Origin: Cupriavidus nantongensis
GTDB taxonomy: Bacteria; Pseudomonadota; Gammaproteobacteria; Burkholderiales; Burkholderiaceae
Direction: 5' to 3'
Assembly (NCBI RefSeq): GCF_001598055.1
Contig: NZ_CP014844.1
Coordinates: forward strand, 3,933,642-3,997,641
Length of the DNA: 64,000 nt
This document shows, piece by piece, positions 54,858 to 64,000 of this stretch. The position numbers were made by a program, and so were the translations under genes. Within the stretch, counting starts at the first letter, position 1. Every line of letters starts with the position of its first letter. The notes under the pieces are model-generated. The model was not told where the DNA came from. It worked only from the letters and a program-made list of their open reading frames with translations, and made no database searches.

Positions 54858-56930
54858 ATGACCGCACGTCGCATCCTCGTCACATCCGCCCTGCCCTACG
54901 CCAACGGCCAGATCCATATCGGCCACCTGGTGGAGTACATCCAGACCGATATCTGGGTGCGGTTCCAGCGCATGATGGGCAACGAGGTCTACTACGTCGG
55001 CGCCGACGACACCCATGGCACCCCGGTCATGCTGCGTGCCGAGAAGGAAGGCATCACCCCGAAGCAGCTGATCGACCGCGTCTGGACCGAGCACAAGCGC
55101 GATTTCGACAGCTTCCTGGTGTCGTTCGACAACTACTACAGCACCGATGCCGAGGAAAACCGCGAGCTGTGCGAAAAGATCTACCTGGCCCTGAAGGCCG
55201 AGGACCTGATCGCCGAGCGCGAGGTCGAGCAGTTCTACGACCCGGTCAAGAACATGTTCCTGCCCGACCGCTTCATCAAGGGCGAGTGCCCGAAGTGCGG
55301 CGCCAAGGACCAGTACGGCGATTCGTGCGAGGTATGCGGCACCACCTACGTGCCGACCGACCTGAAGAACCCGTACTCGGTGGTGTCGGGCGCGACGCCG
55401 GTGCGCAAGTCGTCGGCGCACTACTTCTTCAGGCTGTCCGATCCGCGCTGCGAGAGCTTCCTGCGCGAGTGGGTGGCCGACCTGGCCCAGCCCGAAGCCG
55501 CCAACAAGATGCAGGAATGGCTGGGCGCCGAGGGCGAGGCCTCGACCCTGTCCGACTGGGACATCTCGCGCGATGCGCCCTACTTCGGCTTCGAGATCCC
55601 GGGCGCGCCGGGCAAGTACTTCTACGTTTGGCTGGACGCGCCGATCGGCTACTACGCCAGCTTCAAGAACCTGGCGCAGCAGCGCGGCATCGATTTCGAC
55701 GCCTGGGTCGGCCCGCACTCGACCGCCGAGCAGTACCACTTCATCGGCAAGGACATCCTGTACTTCCACACGCTGTTCTGGCCGGCGATGCTGCGCTTCT
55801 CGGGCTACCGCACCCCGACCAATGTCTTTGCCCACGGCTTCCTGACTGTCGACGGCGCCAAGATGAGCAAGTCGCGCGGCACCTTCATCACCGCGCAGAG
55901 CTATGTCGACACCGGCATGAACCCGGAGTGGCTGCGCTACTACTTCGCCGCCAAGCTCAACGCCAGCATGGAAGACCTCGACCTGAACCTCGACGACTTC
56001 ATCGCGCGCGTCAACAGCGACCTGATCGGCAAGTACGTCAACATCGCCAGCCGCGCCGCGGGCTTCCTGGTCAAGCGCTTCGACGGCAAGGTCGACGAGG
56101 CCGCGCTGGCCCATCCGCTGCTGGAGCAGCTGCGCCAGGCCGCGCCGCAGGTGGCGCACCTGTATGAAAGCCGCGAGTACAGCAAGGCGCTGCGCCTGGT
56201 GATGGAGCTGACCGATGCCGTCAACGCCTTCGTCGATACCGAGAAGCCGTGGGAACTGGCCAAGGACGACGGCAAGCGCGCCGCGCTGCATGCGGCGTGC
56301 TCGGTCTCGCTGGAGGCGTTCCGCCTGCTGACGATCTACCTGAAGCCGGTGGTGCCCAACGTGGCCGCGGGCGTCGAGCGCTTCCTCAACGTCGCGCCGC
56401 TGGACTGGCGCGCGATCGACCGGCAGCTGTCGGCCGCCAGCCCGGTGCAGCCCTACCAGCACCTGATGACGCGCGTCGATGCCAGGCAGGTCGACGCGCT
56501 GCTGGCCGCCAACCGCGAATCGCTGCAGGCGACCGCGGCGCCCTCCGCCAACGCTGGCGCCAACGCAGCCGCGATCGAGCCGATCGCCGACACCATCACC
56601 ATCGACGACTTCGCCAGGATCGACCTGCGCGTGGCGAAAATCGTCGAATGCCAGAAGGTGGAAGGCTCGAACAAGCTGCTGCAGCTGACGCTGGACCTGG
56701 GCGAAGGCCGCACCCGCAATGTGTTCTCCGGCATCCAGTCGGCTTACACGCCCGAGCAGCTGGTGGGCAAGCTGACCGTGGTGGTGGCAAACCTGGCGCC
56801 GCGCAAGATGAAGTTCGGCGTCTCCGAAGGCATGGTGCTGGCGGCCTCGGCCGCGGATGAAAAGGCCGCGCCCGGCCTGTACATCCTGGAGCCGCACAGC
56901 GGCGCGGTGCCGGGCATGCGCATCGGCTGA
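54858..56930 (+). CDS. metG: Methionyl-tRNA synthetase
   Basis: MetG charges tRNA-Met. The 690-aa protein has the class I signature [10 protein letters not shown] (residues 18-27), a zinc knuckle with [18 protein letters not shown] (about 145-162), the KMSKS loop [10 protein letters not shown] near residue 335, an anticodon-binding helical domain, and a C-terminal tRNA-binding (Arc1p/EMAP-like) domain from about 585 ([20 protein letters not shown]). ATG 54858 begins the catalytic domain; the frame upstream is open but unrelated. It is a normal dimer-forming form. Confidence 0.98.
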   Translation: MTARRILVTSALPYANGQIHIGHLVEYIQTDIWVRFQRMMGNEVYYVGADDTHGTPVMLRAEKEGITPKQLIDRVWTEHKRDFDSFLVSFDNYYSTDAEENRELCEKIYLALKAEDLIAEREVEQFYDPVKNMFLPDRFIKGECPKCGAKDQYGDSCEVCGTTYVPTDLKNPYSVVSGATPVRKSSAHYFFRLSDPRCESFLREWVADLAQPEAANKMQEWLGAEGEASTLSDWDISRDAPYFGFEIPGAPGKYFYVWLDAPIGYYASFKNLAQQRGIDFDAWVGPHSTAEQYHFIGKDILYFHTLFWPAMLRFSGYRTPTNVFAHGFLTVDGAKMSKSRGTFITAQSYVDTGMNPEWLRYYFAAKLNASMEDLDLNLDDFIARVNSDLIGKYVNIASRAAGFLVKRFDGKVDEAALAHPLLEQLRQAAPQVAHLYESREYSKALRLVMELTDAVNAFVDTEKPWELAKDDGKRAALHAACSVSLEAFRLLTIYLKPVVPNVAAGVERFLNVAPLDWRAIDRQLSAASPVQPYQHLMTRVDARQVDALLAANRESLQATAAPSANAGANAAAIEPIADTITIDDFARIDLRVAKIVECQKVEGSNKLLQLTLDLGEGRTRNVFSGIQSAYTPEQLVGKLTVVVANLAPRKMKFGVSEGMVLAASAADEKAAPGLYILEPHSGAVPGMRIG

Positions 56931-56948
56931 TCGTTCGGTATCGCTGCG

Positions 56949-56973
56949 CCCTCTCCCGGCACGCGGGAGAGGG
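56949..56973. repeat. REP-like palindrome (single copy)
   Basis: Perfect 10-bp arms CCCTCTCCCG (56949-56958) and CGGGAGAGGG (56964-56973) with a 5-nt loop lie 18 nt after metG. The arms share the CCCTCTCCC core with the pair after ppc at 29005-29152. No T-run follows. Confidence 0.8.
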
Positions 56974-57046
56974 TCGCATCCCGCGGCACGCTCGTGACGC
57001 GGTTTCCTTCGGCGGCGGATCATCGAGATCTCGCCCGCCTCAGCCG

Positions 57047-57072
57047 GCTGGATTCTGCAATGCAGAACCAGC
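57047..57072. promoter_or_regulatory. Long palindromic operator-like site upstream of the carboxylase
   Basis: GCTGG and TTCTGCA (57047-57059, with one extra A between) mirror TGCAGAA and CCAGC (57061-57072) around a central A. The core TTCTGCA-N-TGCAGAA resembles operators of IclR-type regulators of aromatic and acid catabolism. It lies about 205 nt before the carboxylase start in a 347-bp gap (56931-57277) with no gene. The regulator is not in the window. Confidence 0.6.
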
Positions 57073-57277
57073 GGCAGATCCCCCTCGCTCTCCCCCGCTC
57101 TATGCACACGCGGCATGTCATACATGGATCCGGCGCATCGCGCTTGTGACCCCCTGGCTGGCCGCGTAGATTCCACCTCGCAGAATCACAAACCACAAAA
57201 AACAAGAAGCCGGCGGCGCAAACCCGTTGCGCTCTCACGCGCTTGCGTGCCGCCGCTTCGCATGGAAGGGGACATTT

Positions 57278-60200
57278 GTGAAGAAGCTCCTGATCGCCAA
57301 TCGCGGCGAGATCGCGTTGCGCGTGCAGCGCGCCGCCCGCGATCTCGGCATCGCCACCGTGGCCGTCTACGCCACCGACGACGCCGGCAGCCGGCACCGC
57401 CTGCTCGCCGACGAAGCCGTCGCGCTGCAGGGCGAAGGTGCGGCGGCCTATCTCGACATCGACGCCATCCTCGCCGCGGCGCGGGCCACCGGCTGCGATG
57501 CCATCCACCCCGGCTACGGTTTTCTCAGCGAGCGCGCCGACTTCGCCAGCGCCTGCGCGGCGGCGCAGGTCGTCTTTGTCGGCCCCGAGCCCGAACACCT
57601 CACGCTGTTCGGCGACAAGGGCCGCGCACTGGCGCTCGCCGCCCGCTGCGGCGTGCCGGTGATGCCGGCGACGCCGGGCGGCGCCACGCTCGATGCGGTG
57701 ACCGCCTTCTTCGACGAGCAGGACGGCGCCGGCGTGGTGCTCAAGGCCGTTGGCGGTGGCGGTGGGCGCGGCATGCGCGTGGTCCGCGAACGCGACGCTT
57801 TGCCCGAGGCCTATGCGCGCTGCCGCTCCGAGGCACGCTCGGCGTTCGGCATCGACGCCCTCTACGCCGAGCGGCTGGTGGCGCGCGCGCGCCATATCGA
57901 AGTGCAGATCGCAGGCGACGGCGACAGCGTGATCGCGCTGGGCGAGCGCGACTGCACGCTGCAGCGCCGCTTCCAGAAGGTGGTGGAGATCGCGCCCAGC
58001 CCGGCGCTCGATGCCGCGCTGCGCCAGCGCATCGTCGACGCCGCCTGCACGCTGGCGCGTGAGGCGCGCTACCGCAGCCTGGGCACATTCGAGTTCCTGG
58101 TCGAGGAACCCGAGGCAGGCGGCCGCCGCGATGGCGCGGCGCTGCCCTTCGTCTTTATCGAGGCCAACCCGCGCCTGCAGGTCGAGCACACCGTCACCGA
58201 GCAGGTCACCGGGATCGACCTGGTCGCCGTCCAGCTGGGACTGGCGCAAGGGCGGCGCCTTTCCGAGCTGGGGCTGGACCCGCGCCACCCGCCGCGCATG
58301 CGCGGCTTTGCGATCCAGGTGCGCGTCAATGCCGAAGCCACCGACGCGCAGGGGCTGGCGCGGCCGGCGCAGGGCCGGCTGGAGCGCTTCGATCCGCCCA
58401 CCGGGCCGGACGTGCGCGTCGACACGCATGGCTATACCGGCTATGCGCCCTCCGCGCATTACGACACGCTGCTGGCCAAGCTGATCGTGACCTCGGCCAG
58501 CGACCACTTCACTGACGCGGTGCGGCGCCTGCAGCGCGCGCTGGCCGAGTTCAATATCGCCGGCATCGCCACCAACCTGGACCTGCTGCGCGCGCTGGCC
58601 GAGCGCGATGACTTTGCCAGCCAGCAGGTGCATACCCGCTATATGGAGACGGCGCTGCCCGCGCTGCTGGAACGCGCCGCGCAGATCGGCGCGCAGCACG
58701 CGGCCAGGCATGCGCTCGCGGGCGCCGCGGCGGCGCCGGTGGCGGCCACGTCGAGCAGCGCCAGCTTCGACGAGCAGCTGGGCGAAGGCCTGTGCGCGGT
58801 GCGCGCGCCGATGAACGGCCGCGTGATCGAGCTGGCGCGCGAGAACGACGTGGTCAAGGCCGGCCAGACCGTGGCGGTGCTCGATGCGATGAAGATGGAA
58901 CATGCCATCGTCGCCGAACAGGCGGGACGCGTGATCGACCTGCGCACCGCATCCGGCGAGCAGGTGGCCGAAGGCCAGGTGATGCTGGTGCTGGAGCCCG
59001 CCGACGCCGGCGCGCATGCCGGCGCCGACGCCGAACGCGCCGACCCCGCGGCGATCCGCCCCGACCTGCAGCGCGTGCTGGATCGCCATGCCTTCCTGTA
59101 CGACGCGGCCCGCCCCGAGGCAGTGGCGCGCCGTCATGCGCGCGGCCAGCGCACCGCGCGCGAGAATGTCGACGACCTGTGCGATGCCGGCAGCTTCCGC
59201 GAATACGGCGGCCTGGCGCTGGCGGCGCAGGCGAGCCGGCGCAGCGAGGCCGACCTGATCGCCAACACCCCCGCCGACGGCCTGATCACCGGCACCGGCA
59301 CCATCAACGGCAGCCTGTTCGCGCCGGAACGCGCGCGCTGCGCGGTGCTGGCCTACGACGCCACGGTGCTGGCCGGCACCCAGGGCAAGCGCAACCACAC
59401 CAAGACCGACCGCATCCTGGAAGTGGCGCTGCACAACCGGCTACCCACGGTGATCTTTGCCGAAGGCGGCGGCGGGCGCCCGGGCGATGTCGACTTCCCC
59501 ACTGTCGCCGGCCTGTACCAGCCGTCGTTCGGCGCCTTCGCCGAGCTGAGCGGCGAGGTGCCGGTGATCGGCATCGCGTCGGGGCGCTGCTTCGCCGGCA
59601 ATGCCGCGCTGCTGGGCTGCTGCGACCTGATCGTCGCCACGCGCAACGCCAATATCGGCATGGCCGGCCCGGCCATGATCGAAGGCGGCGGCCTGGGCGT
59701 GTTCCGGCCCGAGGATATCGGCCCGGCCGCGGTGCAGTACCACAACGGCGTGGCCGACCTGCTGGTCGACGACGAAGCCGCGGCCGTGGCCGCGGCCAAG
59801 CACTACCTGTCGATGTTCCAGGGCCGCATCGACGCATGGCAGGCGCCCGACCCGCTGGCGCTGCGCCACGTGGTGCCGGAAAACCGCCTGCGCGTGTACG
59901 ACACCCGTGCCGCCATCGACGGGCTGGCCGACGTCGGCAGCGTGCTGGAGCTGCGCGCCGGCTTCGGCACCGGCATCCATACCGCGCTGGCGCGCATCGA
60001 AGGCCGGCCGGTCGGCATCCTCGCCAACAATCCGCGCCACCTCGGCGGCGCCATCGACGCCGATGCCGCCGACAAGGCCGCGCGCTTCATGCAGGTGTGC
60101 AACGCGCATGGGCTGCCGATCGTGTCGCTGATCGACACGCCGGGCTTTATGGTCGGCCCCGAGGTCGAGGCCCGCGCGCAGGTGCGGCACGTGTCGCGCA

Positions 60201-60613
60201 TGTTCGTGATCGGCGCCAAGCTGCGCGTGCCGTTCCTGGCGGTGGTGCTGCGCAAGGGCTATGGCCTGGGCGCGATGGCGATGGCCGCGGGCGGCTTCCG
60301 CGCGCCCAGCTTCACGGTGTCGTGGCCGACCGGCGAATTCGGCGGCATGGGGCTGGAGGGCGCGGTGCGGCTGGGCTTCCGCAAGGAACTGGAGGCGCTG
60401 CCGGCAGGCCCGCAGCGCGATGCGCTGTACCAGCAGCTGGTGGCGCAGATGTACGAGCGCGGCCATGCCATCAACGCCGCGGCGGCGCTGGAGCTCGATG
60501 CCGTGATCGACCCGGCCGCGACGCGGCAGTGGCTGGTCAGCGGCCTTGACGCGGGCGAGGCCGACCCGCACCGGTCGCAACGACCGATACGCCCCTTCGT
60601 CGACGCCTGGTAG
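57278..60613 (+). CDS. Single-chain biotin-dependent acyl-CoA carboxylase (LCC-type)
   Basis: This 1111-aa enzyme joins all parts of an acyl-CoA carboxylase. Biotin carboxylase spans residues 1-450 (KKLLIANRGEIALRVQRAAR, ATP-grasp VGGGGGRGMRVV, FIEANPRLQVEHTVTEQVTG). The biotinylated Lys is near 539 in VLDAMKMEHAIVA. The carboxyltransferase spans about 600 to the end (FAEGGGGRPGDVDFPTVAGL near 729, IDTPGFMVGPEVEARAQVRH). The order BC-BCCP-CT in one chain matches the long-chain acyl-CoA carboxylase family described in mycobacteria and Rhodopseudomonas. GTG 57278 has GGAAGGGGA just upstream. An acyl-CoA ligase and a binding-protein gene follow, so the substrate may be an imported acid made into a CoA ester. 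Confidence 0.9.
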   Translation: MKKLLIANRGEIALRVQRAARDLGIATVAVYATDDAGSRHRLLADEAVALQGEGAAAYLDIDAILAAARATGCDAIHPGYGFLSERADFASACAAAQVVFVGPEPEHLTLFGDKGRALALAARCGVPVMPATPGGATLDAVTAFFDEQDGAGVVLKAVGGGGGRGMRVVRERDALPEAYARCRSEARSAFGIDALYAERLVARARHIEVQIAGDGDSVIALGERDCTLQRRFQKVVEIAPSPALDAALRQRIVDAACTLAREARYRSLGTFEFLVEEPEAGGRRDGAALPFVFIEANPRLQVEHTVTEQVTGIDLVAVQLGLAQGRRLSELGLDPRHPPRMRGFAIQVRVNAEATDAQGLARPAQGRLERFDPPTGPDVRVDTHGYTGYAPSAHYDTLLAKLIVTSASDHFTDAVRRLQRALAEFNIAGIATNLDLLRALAERDDFASQQVHTRYMETALPALLERAAQIGAQHAARHALAGAAAAPVAATSSSASFDEQLGEGLCAVRAPMNGRVIELARENDVVKAGQTVAVLDAMKMEHAIVAEQAGRVIDLRTASGEQVAEGQVMLVLEPADAGAHAGADAERADPAAIRPDLQRVLDRHAFLYDAARPEAVARRHARGQRTARENVDDLCDAGSFREYGGLALAAQASRRSEADLIANTPADGLITGTGTINGSLFAPERARCAVLAYDATVLAGTQGKRNHTKTDRILEVALHNRLPTVIFAEGGGGRPGDVDFPTVAGLYQPSFGAFAELSGEVPVIGIASGRCFAGNAALLGCCDLIVATRNANIGMAGPAMIEGGGLGVFRPEDIGPAAVQYHNGVADLLVDDEAAAVAAAKHYLSMFQGRIDAWQAPDPLALRHVVPENRLRVYDTRAAIDGLADVGSVLELRAGFGTGIHTALARIEGRPVGILANNPRHLGGAIDADAADKAARFMQVCNAHGLPIVSLIDTPGFMVGPEVEARAQVRHVSRMFVIGAKLRVPFLAVVLRKGYGLGAMAMAAGGFRAPSFTVSWPTGEFGGMGLEGAVRLGFRKELEALPAGPQRDALYQQLVAQMYERGHAINAAAALELDAVIDPAATRQWLVSGLDAGEADPHRSQRPIRPFVDAW

Positions 60614-60659
60614 GCGCGGCGGCGGACCACACCAGAGCCACAGCAAGAGGAAACAGCAG

Positions 60660-62393
60660 ATGGACGAACAGGCGTTCTTCGCGGACCTGGAAGCCCGGCA
60701 TCGCAAGATCTGGCCCGCCGGCCTGCCCGACGCACCGGTCTACCCCCATGGCGAGGTGCCGCTGGGCGACTACCTGCGCGCATGGGCGCGCAAGCGCCCG
60801 CACCATGCCGCGCTGGTCTGGTACGGCACCACCGTCACCTATGCCGAACTCGACGACCTATCCGAGCGCTGCGCCGCGCTGCTCAGGGGCCGCGGCGTCG
60901 GCGCGGGCGACCGCGTCGCGGTGATGATGGGCAACTGCCCGCAGTTCCACGTGGTGTTCTACGCCATCCTGAAGCTGGGCGCGGTCTATGTGCCGGTCAA
61001 CCCGCTGTTCAAGGAACAGGAGCTGGTGTACGAGCTCAACGATGCCGGCGCCACCACCATCATCGTGCAGGACCAGCTCGCGCCGCTGCTGATGTCGGTG
61101 CGCGCGCAGACCGCGCTGCGGGCGGTCTACACCACCAGTGCCGGCGCCATGCTGCCGGCGCAGCCCGAGCTGCCGCTGCCGGCCGGACTTGATGCGCCCG
61201 CGCTCGCCGTCGATGGCGCCATCGACCTGCTGCAGGCGCTGCGCGAGACCGCCCCGGTGGCGCTGCCGCCGGTCGACCTGGACGCGCTGGCCGCGCTGAA
61301 CTACACCGGCGGCACCACCGGCCTGCCCAAGGGCTGCATGCACACGCAGCGCGACATGCTGTACACCGCGGCGGCCTCGTACGCGCTGACCGGCGGCGTC
61401 GACGCTGCGCGCCTGGCCGAGGGTTCGGACGACGTGATGCTGAACTTCCTGCCGATGTTCTGGATCGCGGGCGAGAACCTGGGCCTGATCTACCCGATCT
61501 TCAGCGGCGCGACCGTGGTGCTGCTGGCGCGCTGGGACCCGGTCGCGGTGATGGCGGCGATCGAGCGCTACCGCGTCAACCGCACCTTCGTCGTGGTCGA
61601 CAACGCGGTCGAGCTGATGAACCACCCCGAGTGCGGCCGCTACGACCTGCGCTCGCTGCAGCATACGCGCGCCGCCTCGTTTATCCGCAAGATCACGCCC
61701 GACATCCGCCAGCGCTGGCACGCGCTGACCGGCAGCGTCATTGCCGAAGGCGCATGGGGCATGACCGAGACCCATACCAGCGACACCTTCACCACCGGCA
61801 TGCAGCACGACGACATGGACCTGCGCGGCCGCCCGGTCTTCGTCGGCCTGCCGGTACCGGGCACGCGCATCAAGATCTGCGACTTCGACACCGGCGCGGT
61901 GCTGCCGGTCGGCGCGGAAGGCGAGATCGTGGTCAGCACGCCGTCGCTGTTCAAGGGCTACTGGGGCCGACCCGACGTCGACGCCGAGGTGTTCCGCGAC
62001 GGCTGGTTCCGCACCGGCGATATCGGCGCGTATGACGAGGCCGGCTACCTGCATTTCCTGGGCCGGCGCAAGGAGATGCTGAAGGTGCGCGGCATGAGCG
62101 TGTTCCCGTCCGAGCTGGAGGTGCTGCTGTCGCGCCACCCGGCGGTGCTGGGCTCGGCCGTGGTGGGCCGCCCGGATCCGGACAAGGGCCAGGTGCCGGT
62201 GGCCTTTATCCGCCTGCGCCCCGAGCATGCCGACGGCACCAGCGCGGACGCATTGCATGCCTGGTGCCGCGAACAGATGGCGGTCTACAAGGTGCCCGAG
62301 ATCCGCATCCTGCCCGAGTTTCCGCTGACCGCCACCGGCAAGGTGCGCAAGGTGGAACTGCAGGCGCTGCTGGACACCGAGGCCGGCGGCTGA
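60660..62393 (+). CDS. AMP-forming acyl-CoA synthetase
   Basis: This ANL-superfamily ligase (577 aa) makes acyl-CoA from an acid, ATP and CoA. The ATP-binding loop LNYTGGTTGLPKGCMHT lies near residue 215. Other motifs are EGAWGMTETHTSDTF, DGWFRTGDIGAYDEAGYLHF and GRRKEMLKVRGMSVFPSELE, and the catalytic Lys near the C-terminus is in LTATGKVRKVEL. AGAGGAA precedes the ATG by 8 nt. It lies 46 nt after the carboxylase, so the two enzymes probably act in sequence. The acid is unknown; features are those of medium-chain or carnitine/crotonobetaine-type ligases. Confidence 0.93.
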   Translation: MDEQAFFADLEARHRKIWPAGLPDAPVYPHGEVPLGDYLRAWARKRPHHAALVWYGTTVTYAELDDLSERCAALLRGRGVGAGDRVAVMMGNCPQFHVVFYAILKLGAVYVPVNPLFKEQELVYELNDAGATTIIVQDQLAPLLMSVRAQTALRAVYTTSAGAMLPAQPELPLPAGLDAPALAVDGAIDLLQALRETAPVALPPVDLDALAALNYTGGTTGLPKGCMHTQRDMLYTAAASYALTGGVDAARLAEGSDDVMLNFLPMFWIAGENLGLIYPIFSGATVVLLARWDPVAVMAAIERYRVNRTFVVVDNAVELMNHPECGRYDLRSLQHTRAASFIRKITPDIRQRWHALTGSVIAEGAWGMTETHTSDTFTTGMQHDDMDLRGRPVFVGLPVPGTRIKICDFDTGAVLPVGAEGEIVVSTPSLFKGYWGRPDVDAEVFRDGWFRTGDIGAYDEAGYLHFLGRRKEMLKVRGMSVFPSELEVLLSRHPAVLGSAVVGRPDPDKGQVPVAFIRLRPEHADGTSADALHAWCREQMAVYKVPEIRILPEFPLTATGKVRKVELQALLDTEAGG

Positions 62394-62454
62394 GCGCGTT
62401 CACACCCACAGCGCCGCCACGAGACGGCGCGAGACGGCACAACAGGAGGAGACC

Positions 62455-64000
62455 ATGCAAGTGAAGAGATTGTCCGCCCGCCGCCGGCTGCTGGCCGGCC
62501 TCGTTGCCGCGGCCATCGTGCCGGTCGCGCATGCCGCGCCCGCGCCCGCCACCGGCAGCCTGACCGTCGCCTTCGGCGCGGAGTCGACCACGCTCGACCC
62601 GGTCAAGATCTCGGCCGGCGTCGACCACTACTTCGTCGGCCAGATCTTCGAGATGCTGGTGCGCCGCAACGCCGCGCTCAAGGACGAGAACTGGCTGGCG
62701 GAAAGCTGGAAGCTCGACCCCGGCAAGGACGGCAAGCCGGTGCTCGACGTGCAGCTGCGCAAGGGCGTGCGCTTCCATAACGGCGACCCGCTGACGTCCG
62801 AGGACCTGGAGTTCTCGTGGCAGCGCCAGCGCGATCCCAAGAGCAGCTTCTTCTCGCACTATGTGTCGTCGGTCGAGCGCTTCGAGATCGTCGATGCGCA
62901 CCGCTTCAGGCTGCATTTCAAGCAGCCCGATGCGCAATTCATCGTCGGCAACATGCAGCTGTGGGCCATGCCCAAGAAATACATCCAGAAGGTCGGCGAG
63001 GAAGAGTTCGCCCGCAAGCCGGTCGGCACCGGGCCATGGAAGTTCGTCTCGCGCACGGTCAAGGACGAACTGAAGCTGGAAGCCTTCGACGGCTACTGGA
63101 ACAAGGACAAGCGCCCCGGCATCAAGGAGCTGACGATCAAGGTGATCCCCGAGGACCTGACCCGGGTGGCGGCGTTCAAGACCGGCAAGGTCGATTTCAT
63201 CGACAACGTGCCGCCGTCGATGGTCGAGGAATTCAAAAAGATGCCGGGCGTGAAGACCGTCACGCTGGTCAGCGGCAACAACCTGTTCCTGAACTTCAAC
63301 ACGCAGATGCCGAAGTCGCCGTTCAATGACGTGCGCGTGCGCCAGGCCGCCGCGCATGCCATCGATGTCGACGCCATCATCAAGCGCGTGCTGTTCGGCC
63401 AGGGCGAGCGCTATGCGCAGGTGGGCAAGGCCTCCAACGGCTACGACCCCGCGCTCAAGCCCTATGCCTTCGACCAGAAGCGCGCCCGCGAGCTGCTCAG
63501 GCAGGCTGGTTATCCCAATGGCTTCGACACCCCCTGCTACAACCTCACCACGCCGCGCGAGCCGGGCGTGAAGGAAGTGGGCGAAGCCATGTACGCCTAC
63601 CTGAGCGAGGTCGGCATCCGCTGCCAGGTGCGCAACCTGGAGTACGGCGCGTGGATCAGCCTGGGCAAGCGCGGCCGTTCCGGCCCGCCCGAGATGGACG
63701 GCGTGCTGAGCTGGATGTGGTCGCAAGGCCTGCCCGGCGATCCCGGCCTGGCGTGGTCGGGCCACCTGCACAGCTACCAGGCCGGCGGCGGCTGGGGCAC
63801 CTACTCGTACACCAGCGACCCCGAGGTCGACGCGCTGCTGGAAAAACAGCGCCAGACCATGGACCCCGCCGCGCGCACCGCGCTGCTGCAGCAGATCGCG
63901 CGGCTGAAGCAGGAGCGCGTGCTGGGCGGCCTGCCCACCTACCGCCCGCTGGTGACCTTTGCCTGGCGCGACAACAAGATCGACTACGTGCCCTGGCCCA
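62455..64000 (+). CDS. ABC transporter substrate-binding protein, family 5 (partial, 3' end outside window)
   Basis: This periplasmic solute-binding protein is of the peptide/opine/nickel family. Translation from ATG 62455 (AGGAGGAGA upstream) stays open for 515 codons to the window edge. A Sec signal ends near residue 27 (AIVPVAHAAPAPA). The family start SLTVAFGAESTTLDPVKISA follows, then VRFHNGDPLTSEDLEFSW, FARKPVGTGPWKFVSR and LFLNFNTQMPKSPFNDVRVR. It is 61 nt downstream of the acyl-CoA ligase gene. Permease and ATPase genes are expected beyond the window. Its ligand could be the substrate of the ligase rather than a peptide. Confidence 0.93.
   Translation, partial: MQVKRLSARRRLLAGLVAAAIVPVAHAAPAPATGSLTVAFGAESTTLDPVKISAGVDHYFVGQIFEMLVRRNAALKDENWLAESWKLDPGKDGKPVLDVQLRKGVRFHNGDPLTSEDLEFSWQRQRDPKSSFFSHYVSSVERFEIVDAHRFRLHFKQPDAQFIVGNMQLWAMPKKYIQKVGEEEFARKPVGTGPWKFVSRTVKDELKLEAFDGYWNKDKRPGIKELTIKVIPEDLTRVAAFKTGKVDFIDNVPPSMVEEFKKMPGVKTVTLVSGNNLFLNFNTQMPKSPFNDVRVRQAAAHAIDVDAIIKRVLFGQGERYAQVGKASNGYDPALKPYAFDQKRARELLRQAGYPNGFDTPCYNLTTPREPGVKEVGEAMYAYLSEVGIRCQVRNLEYGAWISLGKRGRSGPPEMDGVLSWMWSQGLPGDPGLAWSGHLHSYQAGGGWGTYSYTSDPEVDALLEKQRQTMDPAARTALLQQIARLKQERVLGGLPTYRPLVTFAWRDNKIDYVPWP

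Noticed and set aside
62455..62540. Tat signal in the binding protein because of the SARRRLLAG stretch.
   Set aside because: The S/T-R-R-x-F-L-K pattern is not met and the signal fits the Sec form.

Overview
The window is high-GC beta-proteobacterial chromosomal DNA. The gene content and order (yqgE-yqgF-pyrR-pyrB-pyrX, hemC-hemDX-hemY divergent from ppc, and a Cys-type formate dehydrogenase cluster with DUF3305/DUF3306 genes) fit Burkholderiales, most probably Cupriavidus or a close relative. This assignment rests on recognised protein families and synteny, not on a database search. The window cuts a heptosyltransferase gene at its left edge and an ABC-transporter binding-protein gene at its right edge.

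Layout. 1-13.0 kb: a surface-polysaccharide locus. waaC (LPS core) and a phosphomannomutase/phosphoglucomutase lie on the minus strand. They are followed on the plus strand by an rmlC-like epimerase, a Wzx flippase, two GT4 glycosyltransferases, an EpsG/Wzy-type polymerase, a WecA/WbpL-type initiating transferase and a Wzz-like chain-length protein. Convergent rmlB-rmlD-rmlA close the locus. Several junctions overlap by 4 nt, and parts of this stretch are far less GC-rich than the rest, as expected of an exchanged O-antigen island. 13.2-29 kb: core housekeeping: apaH; the yqgE-yqgF-pyrR-pyrB-pyrX-plsC operon, whose dihydroorotase homologue has lost its metal-binding HxH motif; rsuA; photolyase; hemC-hemDX-hemY; and ppc. 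29-38.2 kb: a paired REP-like repeat, a ferritin-like Tat protein divergent from an ECF sigma/anti-sigma pair, argH, a TRAP permease pair without a binding protein, a LysR/GST divergent pair, and a FitAB/VapBC-type toxin-antitoxin pair.

38.2-53.6 kb, all minus strand: an Orn/Lys/Arg decarboxylase, dcd, and a formate dehydrogenase cluster. Read in transcription order the cluster is an Mrp-type Fe-S carrier, DUF3305, DUF3306, a large polyferredoxin with HdrA- and MvhD-like features, a TorD-family chaperone, a 71-residue Tat-target peptide, catalytic FdhA (Cys type), Fe-S FdhB, a small lipoprotein, cytochrome b FdhC, a small secreted protein and FdhD. Together they would make, mature and export a membrane-bound periplasmic formate dehydrogenase feeding electrons to quinone. 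The polyferredoxin is the least explained part and the best candidate for new biology.

53.9-64 kb, plus strand: an OmpA-type lipoprotein, metG, then a single-chain biotin-dependent acyl-CoA carboxylase, an acyl-CoA ligase and a peptide/nickel-family binding protein (cut). The last three could form an uptake, CoA activation and carboxylation route. A strong IclR-like palindrome lies upstream of the carboxylase. No tRNA, rRNA, IS element or CRISPR array was seen.
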